Under the pieces are notes generated by a model, which was not told the origin of the DNA, made no database searches, and worked only from the letters and a program-made list of their open reading frames with translations. A DNA stretch of 8,886 nt from Tannerella sp. (GTDB lineage: Bacteria; Bacteroidota; Bacteroidia; Bacteroidales; Tannerellaceae), in NCBI GenBank assembly GCA_031282485.1, contig JAITDQ010000309.1, forward strand, positions 1 through 8,886. The letters run 5' to 3'. How positions within the stretch are numbered: position 1 is the first letter of the stretch; every line of letters starts with the position of its first letter. Positions 1-5,890 of the stretch are shown piece after piece. A program made the translations under genes and the position numbers.

Positions 1-1250
1 AGCTTTTCAGCAGTATTTACATTATCGGTACGGGGTTGTCGATCACGGTGGTGATGGCGCTGTCGATTGTCTTTTACATCAAGATTGCCAATATCTATCC
101 CGAAACGAACCGCGACCGCCTGCTGGTTGTCGTCCGGGCAGTGGAAAAGAAAAAAGACGGTAAAGGCCGGATACTCGCATATCTTTCACCGAAGACCGTG
201 GAGACTTGCTTTACCTCCCTGAAAAGCGCAGAAGCCGTCAGCATTGAATCCATAAACTATGATAAAAACTTTTTCATACAAACGGACGGAACAGAAGAAC
301 AACTGCCCGTCTCACTGAAGTACGTTGATGAAAACTTTTGGACGGTATTCACTTTCCGTTTCATTAACGGAAAGCCCTTTACCCAAGCTGATGTACAGTC
401 CGGTATCCGAACGGCGGTCATTAGTGAATCGCTCGCCCGTCGCCTGTTTGGAACAACCGAGGCCACAGGCCGCACACTCAGCCTGAATTTCAATACATTT
501 CAGGTATGCGGCGTGGTCAGGGACGTATCTTTCCTTACCGAACAGACTTTTGCGCAGTTGTGGCTGCCCTATCCTCTTAACCCCCATTATCAATTAACGT
601 TCACAGGTGACCAAACAGTAGGCCAATTACGGGTTTACATCCTCGCTCCCTCGACGGACAAAATAAACGCGGTCAAGCAGGAAACGGCAGATAATATCGA
701 CCGGTATAACCGGACATTGAAAGACGTTGAATTTAGCATATTCGGACAACCCGACACCCATTGGCAATCCGTCATACGGTCGGGAAAATCGGAAGTGAAC
801 ATTCACCAAATCGTGTTGAGATACGTATTGATACTCTTAATCCTGCTGTTGATACCGGCGGTCTGTCTGTCGGGAATGACCCATTCGCGGATGGAACGCC
901 GGATAGCAGAAACGGGTGTACGCCGTACATTCGGTGCAACCGTCGCCAACCTGATGACGCAGATTATCACGGAAAACCTGTTGTTCACGTTGTTGGGAGG
1001 AATAGTCGGACTGCTGTCTTCCTACGCCGTAATCCTGCTCGGACGGGGTTGGATTACGCGAGTAATCGGACAGGCTTCGTCGCTGCCCGATAATGTCGAT
1101 ATTGTATTCTCACCGTCCATGCTGCTGAATATGCCTGTATTTACAATCGCTCTGCTGATTTGCTTTCTGCTTAACCTGCTTTCGTCGCTGATACCGGCTT
1201 GGCAACATTCACACCGCGAGATTGTTCATTCGTTAAACGCTAAACTATAA
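1..1250 (+). CDS. FtsX/MacB-like ABC transporter permease, 5' partial
   Basis: This is an inner-membrane permease subunit of an ABC exporter of the FtsX/MacB superfamily; the substrate is unknown. The frame is open to the left edge, with the first full codon at base 3. An in-frame TTG at 36 lies inside the first membrane helix, so the true start is outside the window. Numbering from base 3, a helix spans about 1-28. A MacB-type periplasmic core domain follows at about 40-250, including the family-typical stretch AVISESLARRLFG and then CGVVRDV. Three C-terminal FtsX helices lie near 270-291, 326-347 and 373-400. The cytoplasmic coupling segment ERRIAETGVRRTFGA at about 298-312 is where such permeases contact their ATPase. 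The next permease gene starts 6 bases after the stop, so the two are probably co-transcribed and may form a heterodimer. No ATPase or adaptor gene is visible. The family is clear; the transported molecule cannot be inferred. Confidence 0.93.
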   Translation, partial: LFSSIYIIGTGLSITVVMALSIVFYIKIANIYPETNRDRLLVVVRAVEKKKDGKGRILAYLSPKTVETCFTSLKSAEAVSIESINYDKNFFIQTDGTEEQLPVSLKYVDENFWTVFTFRFINGKPFTQADVQSGIRTAVISESLARRLFGTTEATGRTLSLNFNTFQVCGVVRDVSFLTEQTFAQLWLPYPLNPHYQLTFTGDQTVGQLRVYILAPSTDKINAVKQETADNIDRYNRTLKDVEFSIFGQPDTHWQSVIRSGKSEVNIHQIVLRYVLILLILLLIPAVCLSGMTHSRMERRIAETGVRRTFGATVANLMTQIITENLLFTLLGGIVGLLSSYAVILLGRGWITRVIGQASSLPDNVDIVFSPSMLLNMPVFTIALLICFLLNLLSSLIPAWQHSHREIVHSLNAKL

Positions 1251-1256
1251 ACCGTC

Positions 1257-2546
1257 ATGATAAAACTTATATTGAAACAAATCATCAACCGGAAACGAAG
1301 TAATGGTTGGATTATCGTAGAATTGCTGTTGGTATTCTGTATGGTTTGGTATATTGCCGACTATCTGTTTGTCCTTAACTACAACCGGAATATTCCCGAC
1401 TACCGCGACCTCGACCATGCTTGGAAAATAAACATAGGGGAATACCCCGACAATCATTCCCGATACCGTGCAGACGAGAATACCGGTGAAGCGCGTGAAG
1501 CCAACTTCGGCCGCATACTCCGTACCTTGCGGGATTATTCCGGTATAGAAGCCGTTACCGTGTTGAACCCATATTGTGAACCTGCTTCAAACGGGTCTTT
1601 ATCAACAGGTTTATACCGCGCAAAAGATACTACCCGGTTTATTACCGGACAACAGATTATGATAGATCCGCGCGAAGATTTCTTCCGTGTATTCGGATAC
1701 ACGAGTAACAAGGGTAAACAATCCGTTTCCACACAGGACTTCGACGTCAATAATCCCAAAGGCATTGTTCTCAGCCAAATGTATGCCGACAGCCTGTTCC
1801 CGGAAAGCTCTGCCGTCGGGCAAGAAGTCTCTTTCGGGAATGGTGAATACTATACCGTAACCGGTGTAATTGATGATGTCAAACGTTTCGATTACCTGCG
1901 ACCGCAAAGAATGTTTTACCTGTTTACCTACCGTTGGAGAGCGAATAACCTGAACGAGGCAATAATAGCCGTCCGCAGCCGGGCGTCATGGGGGAAATCA
2001 TTCGCGGAAAGTTTCAAAAAAGAAATGAGAAACCGCCTGCGAACAGGGAATTTTTACCTGAAAAGCGTTGTCCCGTACACCCGGATAGACACCGATACAA
2101 AAGACAATGCCGGTATCAGCAATGACATCCGCATCCACATATCCCTGATGATTTTTTTCCTGCTGAACATCCTGTTATGCGTAATGGGTACGTTTTGGCA
2201 TCGTGTCAACACCCGCTGGGAAGAAATCGGGATACGCAAAGCCGTGGGTTCGAGCGCACGCAGCATCCGCAGCATCCTGTTTGCAGAAGGTCTGCTTCTG
2301 CTGACCTTCGCCATGCTCCCGGCGATGCTGATAGAATACCATTTCGTCCGCGCCGGATTGATAGAGACATTGGGACAAAACAGCCAAAATACCGGCATGT
2401 ACCTGCCCGACCGCACACATCTCCGTTTCCTTATCACCAACGGCATCACCTGGCTGACAATGGCTGCGGTCATCATTACTGCTATTTGGATTCCGGCACG
2501 GCGGGCGGCGGCGTTGCCTCCGGCCGAAGCGCTACACTATGAATGA
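1257..2546 (+). CDS. FtsX-like ABC transporter permease
   Basis: This is a complete 429-residue permease with the same architecture as its upstream neighbour. An N-terminal helix lies at about 17-40. A large extracytoplasmic domain follows at about 41-285 and contains the MacB-core signature IVLSQMYADSLFP and VTGVIDDV. Three FtsX-domain helices lie near 291-313, 341-361 and 391-412. The coupling segment RWEEIGIRKAVGSS is at 320-333, and the C-terminus ends in PARRAAALPPAEALHYE, a form of the family's usual PAxxAxxxxPxEALxxE tail. The ATG at 1257 sits 6 bases after the upstream stop and has no Shine-Dalgarno sequence, as is usual in Bacteroidota, which suggests translational coupling. The two permeases differ clearly in sequence and probably act as a pair with an ATPase encoded upstream of the window. 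In this phylum such pairs belong to efflux-type exporters. The substrate is unknown. Confidence 0.93.
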   Translation: MIKLILKQIINRKRSNGWIIVELLLVFCMVWYIADYLFVLNYNRNIPDYRDLDHAWKINIGEYPDNHSRYRADENTGEAREANFGRILRTLRDYSGIEAVTVLNPYCEPASNGSLSTGLYRAKDTTRFITGQQIMIDPREDFFRVFGYTSNKGKQSVSTQDFDVNNPKGIVLSQMYADSLFPESSAVGQEVSFGNGEYYTVTGVIDDVKRFDYLRPQRMFYLFTYRWRANNLNEAIIAVRSRASWGKSFAESFKKEMRNRLRTGNFYLKSVVPYTRIDTDTKDNAGISNDIRIHISLMIFFLLNILLCVMGTFWHRVNTRWEEIGIRKAVGSSARSIRSILFAEGLLLLTFAMLPAMLIEYHFVRAGLIETLGQNSQNTGMYLPDRTHLRFLITNGITWLTMAAVIITAIWIPARRAAALPPAEALHYE

Positions 2547-2567
2547 ATTAAAAATTAAAAATTAAAA
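2547..2567. repeat. Tandem heptamer repeat, three perfect ATTAAAA copies
   Basis: Three perfect head-to-tail copies of ATTAAAA occupy 2547-2553, 2554-2560 and 2561-2567. The first begins at the base after the TGA stop of the permease gene. A run of G residues follows. The period of seven and the position at a stop codon match the array after the peptidase gene at 8395. Confidence 0.85.
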
Positions 2568-2623
2568 GTGGGGGAGTGGGGATGAATATGTATTTTCAAT
2601 CATTTACAAAACACTATTTGTCC

Positions 2624-2645
2624 TGTTTAATGTTTAGTTGTTTAG
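2624..2645. repeat. TGTTTAR heptamer cluster
   Basis: TGTTTAA (2624-2630) is followed directly by TGTTTAG (2631-2637), one extra T, and then TGTTTAG (2639-2645). The unit length is again seven, but the unit sequence differs from the two other arrays in the window. With three short units in AT-rich DNA, chance is possible. Confidence 0.5.
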
Positions 2646-2659
2646 TTTTTCTTTGGGTG

Positions 2660-2759
2660 CTATAACGTTTTGTATGGGTCGATCAGGGAGCGGGTGTATG
2701 TTCTAACGTCCGGAGAATAACATGAAACGTCGTCGGGATTCCCACACGAGACGTTATAG
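2660..2759. repeat. 100-bp element with 19-bp imperfect inverted ends
   Basis: The left arm at 2660-2678 starts CTATAACGT and the right arm at 2741-2759 ends ACGTTATAG. The outer 9 bp match perfectly. Over all 19 positions there are 16 Watson-Crick pairs. Two of the three exceptions (2669/2750 and 2671/2748) would be G-U pairs in a plus-strand transcript, leaving one mismatch (A2674/C2745). The 62-nt interior can form a smaller ATGTT/AACAT stem (2698-2702 with 2719-2723). The word ACGT occurs four times, at 2665, 2706, 2727 and 2751. No run of T follows, so it is not a standard terminator. I see no clear target-site duplication. It could be a structured RNA, an mRNA 3'-end stem or an old mini-element. 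Confidence 0.55.
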
Positions 2760-2767
2760 GGCTAACA

Positions 2768-2814
2768 ATTACGCGCCTTTTCCGGCAGTCGTGTAATACT
2801 TTAACATCTTTTTT
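2768..2814 (+). terminator. Possible weak hairpin followed by a T run
   Basis: ATTACGCG (2768-2775) can pair with CGTGTAAT (2790-2797) over 8 bp, including one G-U pair, around a 14-nt loop. Six T residues lie at 2809-2814. The 11-base gap between stem and T run is too long for a standard intrinsic terminator, so this is only a candidate for ending the permease transcript. Confidence 0.2.
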
Positions 2815-2828
2815 ATCCCATATTGTTT

Positions 2829-2857
2829 TTTGTTTACAATAATAACCCGTATATTTG
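2829..2857 (+). promoter_or_regulatory. Possible Bacteroidetes-type promoter for ccsBA
   Basis: TATATTTG at 2850-2857 matches the Bacteroidetes -7 consensus TAnnTTTG exactly. A TTTG ending at 2832 could be the -33 box, but the spacer is 17 nt, slightly shorter than the usual 19-21. The start of transcription would fall near 2864, giving a leader of about 23 nt rich in A and without a Shine-Dalgarno sequence. Confidence 0.4.
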
Positions 2858-2886
2858 GCTTCTCAAAAAAACTGTCTCCTTAAAAA

Positions 2887-5220
2887 ATGGAACAAATAAA
2901 AAAAATACTGTCTTCATACACGACAACGATTATACTGTTAATCGTTTATGCCGCCGGCCTGGCGACGGCTACGTTTATCGAAAAAGCGCACAGTTCGGCG
3001 TTAGCGAAAGTCCTGATATATTATTCTCCCGTCTTTTTCCTGTTGCAATTCCTGCTGGTGGTGAACTTTCTTTTAATCTTCATCAAATATCGTTTCTACA
3101 AAGCGGGCAAATGGGGGCTTGTTGCGATTCATTTCGCGTTCATTATCATCCTGTCGGGGGCGTTCATATCGTATCTGACGGGGATAGAGGGCGTGTTGCA
3201 TTTGCGCGAAGGCGAGCGAAGCCGCGAGATTGTGGCGCAAACCAGCCACGGACAGCAGGTACACCCACTGCCCTTCGACGTGGAACTGGTAAAATTCATG
3301 CTGAAACGTTATCCCGGCTCCATGAGTCCGTCGTCCTACGAAAGCGAACTGCTGGTACATGTGGACGGGAAGGTGCGCCGGGAGAAGGTTTTCATGAATA
3401 ATGTGCTCGACGTAAAGGGGTACCGTTTTTTTCAGGCTTCGTACGACCCGGACGAAAAAGGTTCCGTCCTGTCGGTAAATAAAGACACGGCAGGCCGTAA
3501 CGTGACGTATACGGGCTATGCGCTGCTGCTTTTGGGCTGCATACTGTGCATAACCGCAAAGAACGGACGCATACGCACCTTATACCGCCGGCTTAAACAG
3601 CGGGAAACCGCTTCCGGCGTATTCGTCCTTTTGCTGCTGACAGCCTGCCCTGCGGTAGTTACGGCAAACGACTTCACGGACAATATGAGTGAAACGATAC
3701 AGTATCTCTATATAGCGCCGGAGCACGCAAAGTTATTCGGCAGCCTGCCCGTTCAAACCGTGACGGGGCGGATTGTTCCCGTGAATACGTTTTCATCGGA
3801 GATTTTACGCAAGCTGCATAAAGATACCGGGTTCGGGAAGATGAACTCCGACCAGTTTTTACTCAGCGTGCTTGCCTACCCCGAGATGTGGATGTATGTC
3901 CCGCTGATTGATGTTCCGGATAAAAACTTTGCCCTTTATTTCGGCCTGACGCAAGGCCGCTGCGCTTTCATCGAGCTTTTCGATTCAAACGGCGATTATA
4001 AATTACAGGAGAAACTCGAGGCGGCTTACCGGGAAATGCCCGGTAAACGGACGGCTTTCGATAAGGCTTTGATAAAGTTCGACGATAAAATCAACGTATT
4101 CAACCAGCTGATAAACCGGCAACTGATATGTCTATTCCCCAAACCGGACGACCCGGCTCAAAAATGGTACGCGCCCGGCGATGATTTATCCGCCTTTACG
4201 GACGACGATTCCACGTTTATCGCAAACGTTTTTGCCGGTTATATAACGGAAGTTCGCGCCGCCGTCAAATCGAACGACTGGGACAAAGCCGGCGAATTGC
4301 TGAAAATGATTTCCACCTGTCAGTACAAAAACAACAATGTGCCGGGATTGACGCCGGATGCGATTGCGCTGGAACTGCGATATAACCGGATGGACGTCTT
4401 CCGGTGGTGCAAAACCGGATACCTGACGTTGGGGGGCGTGCTGTTGCTGTTTTCTTTCGCGCTGATATTCACGGAGAATCGCCGGCGGCAGCTACGGTGG
4501 ATCATCCGTATTCTGGGAATAATCGTACTGATCGTATTCCATTTCCAGATGATGGGAATGGGTCTGCGCTGGAAAATAGGCGGACACGCGCCCTGGAGCA
4601 ATTCGTACGAAACAATGGTGTATGCGGCCTGGGCAAGTGTTTTTGCAGGGTTGATGTTCGTACGCCGCAGTCCGCTGACATTCGCCCTGTCGACACTTTT
4701 TGCCGGGGTTATCCTGTTCGTTTCAAGCCTGAACTGGATGGATCCGCAAATCAATCCGTTAGTGCCCGTACTCAAGTCTCCGTGGTTGATGTTCCACGTT
4801 GCTATCATCATGTCGGCATACGGATTCTTCGGCGTAAGTTTTTTAATCGGGCTGACGAACCTGACCATAACGGGCATCGCCCGCAAAAATAAACGGCCGT
4901 CATACAGCAACCCGATTCGGGAATTAAGCATCATCAACGAGATTTCGCTAAACATCGGACTTATCCTGATGACTGCCGGCACATTCATGGGCGCCGTATG
5001 GGCAAACGAATCATGGGGACGTTACTGGGGTTGGGATCCAAAAGAGACATGGGCGCTGATAACCGTCGTCGTATACGCCATGGTAACACACCTCCACCTG
5101 CTCAAGAAGTGGAACAGCCTGTGGCTTTTCAACCTCTGTTCCGTGCTTGCCTTCGCATCTGTCCTGATGACCTGGTTCGGCGTCAATTATCTCCTGAGCG
5201 GCATGCATTCGTATGGATAA
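2887..5220 (+). CDS. ccsBA: Fused ResB-CcsA cytochrome c synthase (System II, CcsBA type)
   Basis: This membrane protein is predicted to export haem and attach it to CxxCH motifs of apocytochromes c on the periplasmic side. It has 777 residues. The ResB-like half has helices near 13-31, 47-67, 76-98 and 207-223 with a periplasmic loop between the last two. Another helix at about 244-260 leads into a periplasmic domain (261-505). The CcsA half runs from about 508 to the end. The WWD haem-binding motif is at 705-722, including WGRYWGWDPKETW. His82, His637, His735 and His774 fit the four functional histidines of Helicobacter hepaticus CcsBA. As I recall that protein's numbering, the last three are spaced 97 and 39 apart there, against 98 and 39 here. 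The C-terminus GMHSYG is typical of CcsA. The ATG at 2887 is chosen because the N-terminal helix follows at once and a promoter-like motif lies just upstream. No c-type cytochrome gene is in the window. Confidence 0.95.
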   Translation: MEQIKKILSSYTTTIILLIVYAAGLATATFIEKAHSSALAKVLIYYSPVFFLLQFLLVVNFLLIFIKYRFYKAGKWGLVAIHFAFIIILSGAFISYLTGIEGVLHLREGERSREIVAQTSHGQQVHPLPFDVELVKFMLKRYPGSMSPSSYESELLVHVDGKVRREKVFMNNVLDVKGYRFFQASYDPDEKGSVLSVNKDTAGRNVTYTGYALLLLGCILCITAKNGRIRTLYRRLKQRETASGVFVLLLLTACPAVVTANDFTDNMSETIQYLYIAPEHAKLFGSLPVQTVTGRIVPVNTFSSEILRKLHKDTGFGKMNSDQFLLSVLAYPEMWMYVPLIDVPDKNFALYFGLTQGRCAFIELFDSNGDYKLQEKLEAAYREMPGKRTAFDKALIKFDDKINVFNQLINRQLICLFPKPDDPAQKWYAPGDDLSAFTDDDSTFIANVFAGYITEVRAAVKSNDWDKAGELLKMISTCQYKNNNVPGLTPDAIALELRYNRMDVFRWCKTGYLTLGGVLLLFSFALIFTENRRRQLRWIIRILGIIVLIVFHFQMMGMGLRWKIGGHAPWSNSYETMVYAAWASVFAGLMFVRRSPLTFALSTLFAGVILFVSSLNWMDPQINPLVPVLKSPWLMFHVAIIMSAYGFFGVSFLIGLTNLTITGIARKNKRPSYSNPIRELSIINEISLNIGLILMTAGTFMGAVWANESWGRYWGWDPKETWALITVVVYAMVTHLHLLKKWNSLWLFNLCSVLAFASVLMTWFGVNYLLSGMHSYG

Positions 5221-5233
5221 AAATAACAATATA

Positions 5234-5272
5234 TGTTGCTTTTACGGAAAAAGAATGTACTTTTGTGCAACA
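5234..5272. promoter_or_regulatory. Possible palindromic operator over the toxin-antitoxin promoter
   Basis: TGTTGC (5234-5239) and GCAACA (5267-5272) are inverted repeats bracketing the promoter. An inner pair, CTTTT (5239-5243) and AAAAG (5249-5253), lies in the spacer. Type II antitoxins usually repress their own promoter by binding such palindromes, so this is a plausible autoregulatory site. The arms are short, so the call is tentative. Confidence 0.35.
5236..5265 (+). promoter_or_regulatory. Bacteroidetes-type promoter of the toxin-antitoxin module
   Basis: TTG at 5236-5238, a 19-nt spacer, and TACTTTTG at 5258-5265 match the Bacteroidetes consensus TTTG...TAnnTTTG very well. The start of transcription would be near 5272, about 17 nt before the antitoxin ATG. 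The leader is A/T-rich and has no Shine-Dalgarno sequence. Confidence 0.65.
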
Positions 5273-5288
5273 AACAAATTTATTTATT

Positions 5289-5495
5289 ATGAAAGTATTA
5301 ATTGACATACCCGACGCAAAGGCGCCATACTTGATGGATGTGCTGCAGCATATTTCATACGTGAAAGCCAAACCCCTCACCGCAAAAAAAGCGTTACTGC
5401 TGTCTGAAATAAAAGATGCCGTGGAAGAAATGAAGCAGATTAAAGCCGGAAAAAAACAAGCCCGTAACTTCTCTGAATTTCTCGATGAACTATAA
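5289..5495 (+). CDS. Type II toxin-antitoxin system antitoxin
   Basis: This 68-residue protein is predicted to neutralise the toxin encoded immediately downstream. The frame is open further upstream into ccsBA, but the ATG at 5289 is the sensible start because it lies about 24 nt after a strong promoter match and begins a compact protein. The N-terminal part (1-30, MKVLIDIPDAKAPY...) resembles a short strand plus helix that could dimerise or bind DNA. A charged helix follows at about 32-53. The tail (54-68, ending ARNFSEFLDEL) is the amphipathic segment by which small antitoxins typically wrap their toxin. Its last 11 bases overlap the toxin start, a common arrangement that favours coupled translation. 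I infer the antitoxin role from size, position and tail; I do not recognise a precise subfamily. Confidence 0.8.
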   Translation: MKVLIDIPDAKAPYLMDVLQHISYVKAKPLTAKKALLLSEIKDAVEEMKQIKAGKKQARNFSEFLDEL

Positions 5496-5814
5496 TGTAA
5501 AATCAATCCGTGTCTTTGAAAAGCAAGCTAAAAGACTAATCAAAAAGTATGCTTCACTCAAAAGAGAACTTTACGGATTATTGGAACAATTAGAAAAGAA
5601 TCCTTTATCGGGTACTCCTGTCGGAAAGGATTGCTATAAGATACGAATATCCATTGCATCAAAAGGAAAAGGAAAAACAGGCGGTGCACGAATTATCACC
5701 CATTTTGTGCTCAAGGATTCTACTGTTTATTTGCTTTCCATTTATGATAAATCGGAAAAGGAAACTATCACAAATAAAGAATTACTGGAATTGTTAGCGT
5801 ATTTGCCGGAATAA
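5485..5814 (+). CDS. RelE/ParE-family toxin
   Basis: This 109-residue protein has the pattern of the RelE/ParE toxin fold. Two N-terminal helices (about 9-38) are followed by YKIRISI (51-57), a basic glycine-rich loop SKGKGKTGGARI (59-70), strand ITHFVL (71-76), strand TVYLLSIYDKSEKE (80-93) and a C-terminal helix. Proteins with the GGARIIT...VYLLSIYDKSEKE pattern are common in Bacteroidota as RelE-like toxins. RelE members cleave mRNA in the ribosome and ParE members poison gyrase; the sequence alone does not decide which applies. Basic residues in the loop plus Arg69 and Tyr87 are candidates for an RNase site. The gene overlaps its antitoxin by 11 bases and is much richer in A+T (about one third G+C by eye) than ccsBA or the peptidase gene, which suggests it arrived with a mobile cassette. 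No frameshift is visible. Confidence 0.87.
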   Translation: MNYNVKSIRVFEKQAKRLIKKYASLKRELYGLLEQLEKNPLSGTPVGKDCYKIRISIASKGKGKTGGARIITHFVLKDSTVYLLSIYDKSEKETITNKELLELLAYLPE

Positions 5815-5824
5815 AAAGCTGAAA

Positions 5825-5855
5825 TTGCTTGCTTCGCTACGCCTGCACAGTTTTG
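5825..5855 (+). promoter_or_regulatory. Possible promoter of the S9 peptidase gene
   Basis: TTG at 5825-5827, a 20-nt spacer, and CAGTTTTG at 5848-5855 match the Bacteroidetes consensus with one mismatch in the -7 box (C for T at the first base). The start of transcription would be near 5862, with a leader of about 29 nt that is A-rich before the ATG. Confidence 0.4.
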
Positions 5856-5890
5856 TAAAAGAGAAAACAAATTTTTAAAACAATATAATC

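Larger units (their letters stand above)
2547..2886. other. 340-bp intergenic region between the permease operon and ccsBA
   Basis: I find no convincing protein gene here. The stretch contains a perfect ATTAAAA triplet repeat right after the permease stop codon, a TGTTTAR heptamer cluster, a 100-bp element with inverted ends, a small hairpin, and a possible promoter close to the ccsBA start. Each is listed separately. A 27-codon ORF at 2582-2665 (MNMYFQSFTKHY...) is preceded by a G-rich run, but nothing else supports it. Confidence 0.8.

Noticed and set aside
36..1250. TTG at 36 as the true start of the first permease
   Set aside because: The frame is open to base 3 and the upstream residues (LFSSIYIIGTG) continue a normal FtsX N-terminal helix, so the gene is cut by the window edge.
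2547..2886. CRISPR array or riboswitch in the intergenic region
   Set aside because: There are no regularly spaced repeats of CRISPR length, and I could not match the 100-bp element to any riboswitch consensus that I know.
2823..3401. 192-codon plus-strand ORF overlapping the start of ccsBA
   Set aside because: It is out of frame with ccsBA, lacks recognisable motifs, and its composition is that of a shadow frame.
4320..4988. 222-codon minus-strand ORF opposite ccsBA
   Set aside because: It lies wholly antisense to the conserved CcsA half and shows no family pattern.
4998..5288. Longer antitoxin starting inside ccsBA
   Set aside because: The upstream part of the frame overlaps the conserved WWD-encoding end of ccsBA in another frame, and a strong promoter lies just before the ATG at 5289.
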